NCBI GenBank assembly: GCA_031257735.1
Contig: JAIROC010000046.1
Span: 1-13,556 of the forward strand
Origin: Bacteroidales bacterium
Lineage (GTDB): Bacteria; Bacteroidota; Bacteroidia; Bacteroidales; WCHB1-69
DNA length: 13,556 nt
Reading direction: 5' to 3'
The position numbers were made by a program, and so were the translations under genes. Below, one piece after another: positions 7,897-13,556 of the stretch. Every line of letters starts with the position of its first letter. Position 1 is the first letter of the stretch. The notes under the pieces are model-generated. The model did no database searches, had not been told where the DNA came from, and saw only the letters and a list, made by a program, of their open reading frames with translations.

Positions 7897-7964
7897 CAGC
7901 CTTATTAAAATAAATATTTACAAATATATTTAGATTACATTATTTCAAATAGTACTTTTCATAA

Positions 7965-8237
7965 ATGAAACATAATGCGATGGAAACATTTATTTTGGAG
8001 TTAAAGAAAGAGATTATAGAGGTATTAAATTTAGAGGGAGTAAAGCCTGAAGATATAGATGATGACGCCCCCTTATTCGGAGAAGGATTAGGATTGGATT
8101 CTATTGATGCATTGGAATTGATTGTTTTGATGGAGAAAAACTATGGCATAAAATTATCAAATGCAGCGGAAGGTAAAGAAATATTCAAATCTGTGAAAGT
8201 AATGGCAAACTATATCGCCAAGCATAGAACAAAATAA
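7965..8237 (+). CDS. Acyl carrier protein
   Basis: 90 residues, normal ACP length. The phosphopantetheine attachment motif is LDSIDALEL with Ser46, followed by the expected acidic helix (LIVLMEKNYGIKL). The chain would be held on the 4'-phosphopantetheine arm while the neighbouring ketosynthases act on it. The ATG at 7980 (METFIL) would give 85 residues and is an alternative start. This is the first gene of the operon; the ketosynthase ATG follows its stop codon with no gap. It is probably a dedicated carrier for this pathway, not the housekeeping AcpP, because it sits with pathway-specific genes. It resembles the ACPs of aryl-polyene clusters. Confidence 0.93.
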   Translation: MKHNAMETFILELKKEIIEVLNLEGVKPEDIDDDAPLFGEGLGLDSIDALELIVLMEKNYGIKLSNAAEGKEIFKSVKVMANYIAKHRTK

Positions 8238-9440
8238 ATGACCAATCAAATTCTAATAACAGGAATGGGAATTGTTACAGGTTTGGGAACAGGAAAAACC
8301 AAAACCTTACAGGCACTGATGCAAAAACAAACAGCCATCACTGAAGTGAAATATTTGCAAACTGTTCACAAGGAATTACCTGTTAGCGAAGTCCCTTTGA
8401 CCAATGAACAAATGTATCAATTATTGGAGATTGCTCCCCATGAAATATATACGCGTACCGCCCTGTTGGGACGAATTGCATTGAAAGAAGCCTTACAGCA
8501 AGCAAATATCACGCAAAAACGTCCCCGGAAAATGGCGTTTATTTCAGGGACAACTGTCGGCGGAATGGATAAAAGCGAACAGTATTATCATGATTTTCTC
8601 TCAAACAATACCAAAAACGCATACATCGAAACCCACGACTGCGGCGCAACAACAAACTTGATTGCAAAAGAATACAAAGGCGTCTTCGATATGATGACAA
8701 CCATCTCTACTGCCTGCTCGTCAGCAGCAAATGCTATTATTTTGGGCGCTAATCTTATCAAAACAGGTAAAGTAGACACCGCTATTGTGGGCGGAAGCGA
8801 ATGTTTAAGCAAATTCCATTTCAATGGATTTAATACCTTGATGATATTGGATAAACAAGCCTGCAGACCTTTCGACAAAACAAGAGCAGGGCTTAATCTG
8901 GGCGAAGGTGCGGCTTATCTTGTCATCGAAACAGAACAATCTGCCAAAGAAAGAGGTGTTACTCCTGTCTGTCAATTGTCAGGCTATGCCAATACCTGCG
9001 ACGCCTATCATCAAACTGCATCTTCGCCCGATGGCGAAGGCGCTTATCTTGCTATGACGAAGGCGCTAAAACAAAGTAAACTGCAAAGTACCGACATTGA
9101 TTACATCAATGCACATGGAACAGGTACTCAAAATAATGACGAAACAGAAGGAATTGCGATTATGCGTGTTTTCAAGAACAATATCCCCTGTATTTCTTCA
9201 ACAAAATCTTTTACAGGTCATACAACAAGCGCCGCTGGAAGTGTAGAAAGCGTGATTTCCATTTTGGCATTACAACATGATTTTATTCCTGTAAACCTGA
9301 ATTTCTCTCAACAGATGCAGGAGCTTTCTTTTGCTCCAGAAGCTCAAGGTAAAACAAACTATAGACTGAAACATGTACTTAGTAATTCTTTTGGATTTGG
9401 CGGTAATGACTCTGCCTGTATATTTTCACGAATAGATTAG
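8238..9440 (+). CDS. Beta-ketoacyl-ACP synthase, FabF type
   Basis: 400 residues, standard for KAS II enzymes. The Cys-His-His catalytic triad is intact: Cys160 in TACSSAANA, His293 in NAHGTGTQNNDETE and His328 in STKSFTGHTTSAAG, with the conserved Lys323. The Gly-rich C-terminal NSFGFGGND is present. It would condense an ACP-bound malonyl unit with the growing chain by decarboxylative Claisen reaction in the cytoplasm. The ATG directly follows the ACP stop codon, and the Cys-less ketosynthase-like gene follows after 2 nt. This pairing is the arrangement of type II polyketide KS with chain-length factor, as in the aryl-polyene enzymes ApeO and ApeC, and argues against a housekeeping FabF role. 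Confidence 0.95.
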   Translation: MTNQILITGMGIVTGLGTGKTKTLQALMQKQTAITEVKYLQTVHKELPVSEVPLTNEQMYQLLEIAPHEIYTRTALLGRIALKEALQQANITQKRPRKMAFISGTTVGGMDKSEQYYHDFLSNNTKNAYIETHDCGATTNLIAKEYKGVFDMMTTISTACSSAANAIILGANLIKTGKVDTAIVGGSECLSKFHFNGFNTLMILDKQACRPFDKTRAGLNLGEGAAYLVIETEQSAKERGVTPVCQLSGYANTCDAYHQTASSPDGEGAYLAMTKALKQSKLQSTDIDYINAHGTGTQNNDETEGIAIMRVFKNNIPCISSTKSFTGHTTSAAGSVESVISILALQHDFIPVNLNFSQQMQELSFAPEAQGKTNYRLKHVLSNSFGFGGNDSACIFSRID

Positions 9441-9442
9441 TT

Positions 9443-10510
9443 ATGAGTATTTACATACATTCAACAGCGCATATTTCTAATCAAGAGCCTTTTGTGGACA
9501 AATGGTTTACTAAGCCGATAATTTATAATGAAAGATATGTTCGTTCCATAGAGCCTGATTTTTCTATTTACATTCCGCCTGCTGTCAGTCGTCGAATGGG
9601 GAAAATATTGAAACGGGCTTTGGCGACCTCCCTGTACATCACCCAAAAAACAAAAATAGAGAAACCTGATGCCATTATTACAGGTACGGGCTTGGGCTGT
9701 ATTGAACATACTGAAAAATTTATCACTACCATGCTCGATAATAATGAAGATTTTTTATCGCCAACCTATTTTATGCAATCAACGCATAATACAATCAGTT
9801 CACAAATAGCCCTGCACCTCAAATGTAACAGTTATAATAATACGTATTGTCATCGAGGAACATCTTTTGACAGCGCTTTGTTAGATGCTTATCTACAATT
9901 TGAATTGGGTGAAATACAAACCGCTATGGTAAACGGTCATGATGAACTTACACCTGATTATTTTTTATTATTGGACAAAATCGGTTATTGGAAACAGGGC
10001 GAAATATCGGAACAAATCCTAAGAACAGGTAATACACAAGGCTCTTTTGCAGGTGAATGTTCTATTTGTTTTATGCTTGGAAACAGTTTAAAACCTAATT
10101 CTCTGTGCCAACTCAAAGGAATAGAATTGATGTATCAACCCTCAAAAGAACAGTTATTACAAACAATCAATAACATGTTGCAGGTTCACAATTTGACGAT
10201 AAATGATATTGACGCCATCGTAACGGGCATCAGCGGAGACAGAGAAAATGATAATATATATAAGGATATGTATTCTTTTCTTTTCCCCCGCAAACATATT
10301 ATATGGTATAAACATATTTTTGGAGAAAGCTATACCGCTTCGGGATTGGGAACCTACGTGGCAGCAACAATTCTGCATAAAGCATCTCTGCCTGAACATT
10401 TAGTATATAGTTATGGTTCGGCGTCTGTTATACCCAAAAATATATTGCTGTATAATCACTTTCAGAATAAAGATCATTCCTTAATACTCTTGTCATCATG
10501 TTCAAATTAA
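9443..10510 (+). CDS. Ketosynthase-like protein without the active-site Cys (chain-length-factor-like)
   Basis: 355 residues of thiolase fold, shorter than a true KAS. Segments such as GTGLGCIEHTEKF, FMQSTHNTISSQIA and NGHDELTP fit the N-terminal beta-ketoacyl synthase-like family (Ketoacyl-synt_2 type) that accompanies KS enzymes in aryl-polyene clusters. At the nucleophile position, where KAS has TACSS, the sequence reads RGTSFDSAL, placing Thr140 at the Cys site; Cys136 lies four residues earlier and is not in register. The two active-site His motifs are also absent. It probably forms a heterodimer with the upstream KS and sets chain length or stabilises it. Its 3' end overlaps the next gene. 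Confidence 0.8.
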   Translation: MSIYIHSTAHISNQEPFVDKWFTKPIIYNERYVRSIEPDFSIYIPPAVSRRMGKILKRALATSLYITQKTKIEKPDAIITGTGLGCIEHTEKFITTMLDNNEDFLSPTYFMQSTHNTISSQIALHLKCNSYNNTYCHRGTSFDSALLDAYLQFELGEIQTAMVNGHDELTPDYFLLLDKIGYWKQGEISEQILRTGNTQGSFAGECSICFMLGNSLKPNSLCQLKGIELMYQPSKEQLLQTINNMLQVHNLTINDIDAIVTGISGDRENDNIYKDMYSFLFPRKHIIWYKHIFGESYTASGLGTYVAATILHKASLPEHLVYSYGSASVIPKNILLYNHFQNKDHSLILLSSCSN

Positions 10511-10851
10511 TGAGTTTAATACTATTACAAAGTACATTGCTGGTAGCGGCACAAACATTTTTAAAAATATCCGTTCAACTCTTTGGCGCATTTTCGTGGA
10601 AATGGGAATATTTCAAAACCATATTTACAACATGGGAATTTGCTGCAGCTGGCATTTGCGCTCTCTCTGCTATGCTAACGTGGATGTATGTGTTGAAACA
10701 TTACGCATTTGGCTTGGCATATCCATTATTATCTGTCAGTTATATTATAGGACTCTTATCTGCTTACTTTTTTTTCAACGAAACAATACCTCTCACCCGT
10801 TGGATTGGAGTAATAATTATTATGGTTGGCGTTTATTTTGTAGCTAAATGA
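10498..10851 (+). CDS. Small four-helix membrane protein of the SMR/EamA (drug/metabolite transporter) type
   Basis: 117 residues with four hydrophobic segments (about 5-25, 46-68, 72-93 and 101-116), the size and layout of EmrE and of the lipid-sugar flippase subunits ArnE/ArnF. The segment GLAYPLLSVSYIIGLLSAYFFFNETIPLTRWIG matches the family's third helix, the Glu at its end and the start of the fourth helix. The first ATG overlaps the preceding gene by 13 bases. An alternative ATG at 10510 forms TAATG with its stop codon, giving 113 residues and suggesting translational coupling. In the inner membrane it could flip the operon's lipid product or a polyprenyl-phosphate sugar made by the glycosyltransferase in the same operon; that role is inferred. 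Confidence 0.8.
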   Translation: MFKLMSLILLQSTLLVAAQTFLKISVQLFGAFSWKWEYFKTIFTTWEFAAAGICALSAMLTWMYVLKHYAFGLAYPLLSVSYIIGLLSAYFFFNETIPLTRWIGVIIIMVGVYFVAK

Positions 10852-10860
10852 TTTTTTTAT

Positions 10861-11529
10861 ATGAATAGGAAGTGTGTCAAACAAATTTTGTCTTTAATTC
10901 TAATCGGAATATCTTTTTTCGGCATATCCCAACCACAAAATTACACCTTGTTGACGGGAACGGCAAAAACAAATATCGAAACAAAAATCAAAACAGCTTC
11001 GCAAAACATATTATCCATGCAATGCAAGTTTACTCAAAAAAAGACTTCTACGCTGTTTCAGGAAGAGGCTGTCTCCAAAGGTTTATTGTTTTATAAATCG
11101 CCTAATTCCTTACGTTGGCAATATACCGAACCCAATCCATTGACTTTAATCTTTCACAAGGACAATGCCTATATCCAAGACGAAAAAGGAACAATTGTCA
11201 ATTCCAATAAAATGCTTAAACAATTGGGGGATTTCATTATCTCTAACATCAATGGAAACGGATTAACCGATAATGGAAATTTTAAAATAGATTACTATGC
11301 AAATGAAAAAGATAAAGATAAAAATAAAAATATTGTCTGGATAAAACTGACACCTGTCGTCAGGAGATTAAAAGAGATGTATGTGTCTATTCAAATCAAA
11401 ATGTCCACTGTCGATTATCTGGCGATAGAAATTATCATGGAAGAAATATCGGGCGATAAAACAACGATTACTTTCTCCGATAAAAAAATAAACGTAAATA
11501 TTCCCGACAGTCAATTCTCTACCCATTAA
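10861..11529 (+). CDS. LolA-like periplasmic outer-membrane lipoprotein/lipid carrier
   Basis: 222 residues with a Sec signal (KQILSLILIGISFFGIS, cleavage likely before Gln24) and no lipobox. The LolA/LolB-fold pattern is clear: CKFTQKK (55-61), a GLLFYKSPNSLRWQY segment (74-88) containing the hallmark P..LRW.Y, then EPNPL and the strand TLIFHKDNAYIQD. Classical LolA carries lipoproteins across the periplasm in a hydrophobic half-barrel. Paralogues encoded in aryl-polyene and related clusters are thought to carry the polyketide lipid instead. A position inside a polyketide operon, not a housekeeping locus, supports that second role here. It begins 9 nt after the SMR gene stop. Confidence 0.82.
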   Translation: MNRKCVKQILSLILIGISFFGISQPQNYTLLTGTAKTNIETKIKTASQNILSMQCKFTQKKTSTLFQEEAVSKGLLFYKSPNSLRWQYTEPNPLTLIFHKDNAYIQDEKGTIVNSNKMLKQLGDFIISNINGNGLTDNGNFKIDYYANEKDKDKNKNIVWIKLTPVVRRLKEMYVSIQIKMSTVDYLAIEIIMEEISGDKTTITFSDKKINVNIPDSQFSTH

Positions 11530-11542
11530 AACAGACTACGAT

Positions 11543-11914
11543 ATGCTGAAAGACAGTTTTTTTTCAATTCTAAATCATACACTCACAGATAAACACAGAG
11601 CAGACTTCACCATTGCATTAAATCCTGAACATACAATATATCATGTTCATTTTCCCAATAATCCTGTTACGCCGGGAGTATGTATTATACAAGTAGCTAA
11701 AGAATTGTTTTCTTTTTTGGAGCAAACAGAGTTCAATATAAGAAAAATCAAAACGGTAAAGTTTATTCATCCCATTATCCCTACAACACATCCTGTTATC
11801 AACTATCAAATGGAATGGGAAAAGATAAAACAGGATGACCCCTATTATGTAGCAGTTAATGTTTACCGGGAAGATATTATTTTCTCTAAAATGAAACTGT
11901 ATATCGCCAAATAG
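11543..11914 (+). CDS. Hot-dog-fold 3-hydroxyacyl-ACP dehydratase-like protein
   Basis: 123 residues, similar to FabZ or the aryl-polyene dehydratase ApeI. The active-site stretch HFPNNPVTPGV (36-46) is recognisable with catalytic His36. The acidic partner of FabZ (Glu, 14 residues after the His) is replaced by Gln50 in IIQVAKEL, so normal dehydration may be slow or absent. If active it would remove water from a 3-hydroxyacyl-ACP to form the trans-2-enoyl unit of a polyene. No ketoreductase gene to supply the hydroxy group is in the window. It starts 13 nt after the LolA-like gene and ends 5 nt before the glycosyltransferase ATG. Confidence 0.8.
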   Translation: MLKDSFFSILNHTLTDKHRADFTIALNPEHTIYHVHFPNNPVTPGVCIIQVAKELFSFLEQTEFNIRKIKTVKFIHPIIPTTHPVINYQMEWEKIKQDDPYYVAVNVYREDIIFSKMKLYIAK

Positions 11915-11919
11915 ATTTG

Positions 11920-12699
11920 ATGCAAATGAAACAACAGTATATTCAATCTATTATGGGTCAAAGTAAAGTATGTGTAATCATTCCCGCCTATAATTGTGAG
12001 AAAACAATAAGGGATGTTGTGTTGTCTGTTTTGAAATATACTTCTGACGTCATTGTGATTAATGACGGTTCTATCGACGATACGATGAATATACTGTTAT
12101 CGTTTGAGCAGATTATTTTGGTATCCTATCCTAAAAACAGGGGCAAAGGTTATGCCTTAACACAGGGATTTAATAAAGCGGTTGAGGGAGGATTTTCTCA
12201 TGCTTTAACCATCGATGCTGACGGACAACACAACACTGAAGACATCATAACATTTTTAAATCTCATGCAGCGACATCCGAATGCGTTAATTGTTGGCACA
12301 CGTTCTTTTAATCATCCCAATATGCCACAAGGAAATATATTTGCCAACAGGTTTTCCAATTTCTGGTTTACCCTGCAAACAGCCAATAAGTTTCCTGATA
12401 CACAATCAGGCTATAGACTTTATCCCTTAGAAAAAATGAAACGAATGAGACCTTTTACGCATCGTTACGAGGCAGAATTAGAATTGTTAGTACGTTGCGC
12501 ATGGAAAAATATTACTATTCTATCCCTTCCGATACAAATACATTATCCTGCAAAAGAAGAAAGAGTATCTCATTTTCGCCCTAAAAAGGATTTTCTTCGT
12601 ATCAGTCTGCTCAACACTATACTTTGTCTGTTGGCTATTGTATACGGTTATCCCTCTATGGCAATACGTAAGATTATGACTCGAAGCAAAGCTAATTAG
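11920..12699 (+). CDS. Family 2 glycosyltransferase with a C-terminal membrane segment
   Basis: 259 residues from ATG 11920 (a TTG at 11917 is in frame but less likely). GT-A fold signatures are complete: VCVIIPAYNCEKTI near the N-terminus, VINDGSIDDT (Asn48, Asp49), NRGKGYALTQGF, the metal-binding DADGQH (Asp99, Asp101), and the acceptor-side segment SGYRLYPLEKM. A single hydrophobic stretch (about residues 224-243, LRISLLNTILCLLAIVYGY) anchors it to the inner membrane. It resembles polyprenyl-phosphate sugar transferases such as dolichyl-phosphate mannose synthase and ArnC, and also the GT2 proteins of aryl-polyene clusters, which may act on the polyene head group. The stop codon TAG is formed at the junction with a repeat element whose first base is 12699, so the last few residues may have been altered by insertion. 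Confidence 0.88.
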   Translation: MQMKQQYIQSIMGQSKVCVIIPAYNCEKTIRDVVLSVLKYTSDVIVINDGSIDDTMNILLSFEQIILVSYPKNRGKGYALTQGFNKAVEGGFSHALTIDADGQHNTEDIITFLNLMQRHPNALIVGTRSFNHPNMPQGNIFANRFSNFWFTLQTANKFPDTQSGYRLYPLEKMKRMRPFTHRYEAELELLVRCAWKNITILSLPIQIHYPAKEERVSHFRPKKDFLRISLLNTILCLLAIVYGYPSMAIRKIMTRSKAN

Positions 12700-12718
12700 T
12701 GTCTGTCTATAAAGTATA

Positions 12719-12746
12719 ATTATGAATTATGAATTATGAATTATGA
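12719..12746 (+). repeat. Four tandem copies of ATTATGA
   Basis: A 7-bp unit repeated four times, immediately inside the left end of the 660-bp element. Simple low-complexity DNA with no evident function. Confidence 0.85.
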
Positions 12747-12774
12747 ATTGGGCTGACGCACGAAAACGCCTAAT

Positions 12775-12793
12775 CAACGCCGTCATTGCGATC
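12775..12793 (+). repeat. Dispersed intergenic repeat, copy 3 (partial)
   Basis: CAACGCCGTCATTGCGATC matches the minus strand of 425-443 at 18 of 19 positions. The preceding GCACGAAAACGCC resembles the other copies in shortened form. It lies inside the 660-bp element and is followed by AGGTTCTACCT (12815-12825), the core of the repeat that flanks the methyltransferase gene. Confidence 0.6.
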
Positions 12794-12857
12794 CCTCGTT
12801 CGAATTATCCTCGCAGGTTCTACCTGCATCCCCTTGTTCGGGGTATATAGTAGCACT

Positions 12858-13053
12858 CAATAAATCCCGTAGGGATGACATATCGGTAGAAAGAAACGGC
12901 ACATTCGCAATCAATAAATCCCGTAGGGATGACATATCGGTAGAAAGAAACGGCACATTCGCAATCAATAAATCCCGTAGGGATGACATATCGGTAGAAG
13001 GAAACGGCACATTCGCAATCAATAAATCCCGTAGGGATGACATATCGGTAGAA
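12858..13053. repeat. Tandem array: four copies with a 54-bp period
   Basis: Units start at 12858, 12912, 12966 and 13020 and are almost identical. Each contains the palindrome ATCCCGTAGGGAT followed by GACATATCGGTAGAA; the first three are joined to the next unit by GAAACGGCACATTCGCAAT. Because 54 is a multiple of three, frames across the array translate into repeated 18-residue peptides (minus strand: MSSLRDLLIANVPFLSTD), which are by-products and not genes. The linkers are identical, so this is not a CRISPR array. Confidence 0.93.
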
Positions 13054-13121
13054 CGTTGGAATAATCTTCCGATATTGACATGTCATCCCTACGGGATTTT
13101 ATTGATTGCTACCATTTTTTT
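13015..13121 (+). terminator. Very long hairpin with downstream T-tract, possible operon terminator
   Basis: 13015-13048 (GCAATCAATAAATCCCGTAG onward) is nearly perfectly complementary to 13069-13109, around a 20-base loop, with a one-base bulge and a bulge of about six bases. Seven T follow at 13115-13121. It is formed by the fourth tandem unit and an inverted copy. It could stop transcripts leaving the biosynthetic operon, for which no other terminator is visible, but the stem is far longer than a normal terminator and the T-tract is five bases away. Confidence 0.4.
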
Positions 13122-13222
13122 CTACCGGCATATCATCCCTACGGGATTTTTTGAGCGCTACTACAGAGAGGTTTTGGTCTGGGGAGGACTATATTTTCTA
13201 TTGATATGTATTCCCTACGGGA
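13086..13222 (-). repeat. Three inverted copies of the TCCCGTAGGGA repeat family
   Basis: TCCCTACGGGA occurs at 13086-13096, 13136-13146 and 13212-13222, in the opposite sense to the tandem array. The middle copy keeps the GGTAGAA tail (read as TTCTACC at 13120-13126); the other two have diverged there. Confidence 0.85.
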
Positions 13223-13341
13223 AATTTTTCTGACGTTGCTTTCTATTTTTCGATTGTGCGACGCAGGAAGGATGAGGAAAGGGGCTACTATTGGAGTTCT
13301 GAAGTTTATTGTTTGGACGATGTTGATGATTACTTTTTTGT

Positions 13342-13381
13342 ACATTATAGACAGACACTAATTAGTGTCTGTCTATAATGT
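13342..13381. repeat. Perfect 40-bp palindrome made of two abutting element ends
   Basis: The left half (13342-13361) is the exact reverse complement of the right half (13362-13381). Each arm carries GTGTCTGTCTATAATGT, one per strand, around a central TAATTA. It appears to be the right end of the 660-bp element joined to the left end of another copy. Confidence 0.95.
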
Positions 13382-13439
13382 CGGAATATTTCCAGATAAT
13401 GTTCACTATTCTTCAATGAGGCACTATTGAGAAAGGCAT

Positions 13440-13518
13440 CCTGTCCCGTAGGGACAAAATGTTGGTAGAAACAGATGAATACCCGCCTTTCTTTCCTGTC
13501 CCGTTAGGGACAGAATGT
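13440..13518 (+). repeat. Two further copies of the TCCCGTAGGGA repeat family
   Basis: CCTGTCCCGTAGGGAC begins at 13440 and is followed by AAAATGTTGGTAGAA. A second copy, with an extra T (CCTGTCCCGTTAGGGAC), begins at 13495 and is followed by AGAATGT. The family consensus is a TCCCGTAGGGA palindrome, about ten variable bases, then GGTAGAA. From 12700 to 13556 I see no supported gene, only these repeats and unassigned AT-rich DNA. Confidence 0.85.
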
Positions 13519-13556
13519 AAATCAACCTGATAATATCTTACATGGCGCACCTGACG

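Larger units (their letters stand above)
7662..7964. other. Intergenic region upstream of the biosynthetic operon
   Basis: 303 bases with no supported gene. It holds a small AT-rich hairpin (GCTATA/TATAGC, about 7676-7690), the right copy of the methyltransferase-flanking repeat, a solitary transposon-like end (7724-7744) and the operon promoter (7889-7896). The leader from promoter to the carrier-protein ATG is about 70 bases and AT-rich. Confidence 0.65.
12699..13358. mobile_element. 660-bp non-coding element with terminal inverted repeats (MITE-like)
   Basis: The left end GTGTCTGTCTATAAAGTA (12699-12716) is mirrored by TACATTATAGACAGACAC at the right end (13341-13358), an inverted repeat of about 18 bases with one mismatch. 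TAATTA directly precedes the left end (12693-12698) and directly follows the right end (13359-13364), as a target-site duplication would, though TAATTA is itself a palindrome. No transposase frame lies inside; the interior is mostly tandem and palindromic repeats. A third copy of the end sequence starts at 13365. I could not assign it to a named insertion-sequence family. Alternative: a cluster of small repeats rather than one transposed unit. Confidence 0.55.

Noticed and set aside
12858..13053. CRISPR array
   Set aside because: The repeats are palindromic and evenly spaced, but the linkers are the same sequence in each unit and no cas gene is present.
12783..13086. Minus-strand open frames made of repeated 18-residue units (MSSLRDLLIANVPF type)
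   Set aside because: They are translations of the 54-bp tandem array, whose period is a multiple of three. Two frames are open at once and neither has a promoter or a known domain.
13139..13345. Minus-strand 68-codon frame in the repeat region
   Set aside because: It spans two copies of the palindromic repeat and shows no domain or promoter.
13206..13361. Plus-strand 51-codon frame with a hydrophobic C-terminal stretch (KFIVWTMLMITFLYII)
   Set aside because: It starts inside a TCCCTACGGGA repeat and ends in the element's terminal repeat; no promoter or recognisable family. A real small membrane peptide cannot be excluded, but support is weak.

Overview
The window reads as a chromosomal segment of a Bacteroidota bacterium, most likely Bacteroidales. 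Four signs support this. The first gene fragment ends in a type IX secretion (T9SS) type A sorting domain. Promoter-like boxes follow the Bacteroidota TAnnTTTG pattern (633-640, 6043-6050, 7889-7896). Start codons lack Shine-Dalgarno sequences. The DNA is AT-rich with many short palindromic intergenic repeats. All supported genes are on the + strand; no tRNA, rRNA or CRISPR array was seen.

Layout. (1) 2-169: 3' end of a T9SS cargo protein, followed by a strong intrinsic terminator (199-226). (2) 170-664: non-coding, with a dispersed repeat, three 16-bp tandem repeats and a promoter box. (3) 665-5710: a two-gene unit with a 3-nt gap. The first gene encodes a large envelope protein (degenerate peptidase-MA-like domain, TolB-type propeller, outer-membrane barrel). 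The second encodes an MsbA-like ABC exporter whose Walker A codons contain a run of ten G. (4) 5711-7964: a solitary DNA methyltransferase gene, with no visible nuclease partner, set between inverted copies of a 30-bp repeat. (5) 7965-12699: a tight seven-gene operon, described below. (6) 12700-13556: gene-free and repeat-rich. It holds a 660-bp element with terminal inverted repeats flanked by TAATTA, a 54-bp tandem array, nine copies of a TCCCGTAGGGA palindrome family and a perfect 40-bp palindrome.

The seven-gene operon encodes an acyl carrier protein, a FabF-type ketosynthase, a ketosynthase-like partner lacking the active-site Cys, a four-helix SMR/EamA-type membrane protein, a LolA-like periplasmic carrier, a FabZ-like hot-dog protein with Gln in place of the catalytic acid, and a membrane-anchored family 2 glycosyltransferase. 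This resembles part of an aryl-polyene/flexirubin-type type II polyketide cluster. The carrier protein and KS/KS-like pair would build a chain, the hot-dog protein would act on it, and the SMR protein, LolA-like protein and glycosyltransferase would modify or move a lipid product to the envelope. No ketoreductase, acyltransferase, ammonia-lyase or MMPL exporter gene is present here, so the pathway is either completed elsewhere or is a reduced variant. The repeat-rich element abuts the operon so closely that its first base is the last base of the final stop codon.
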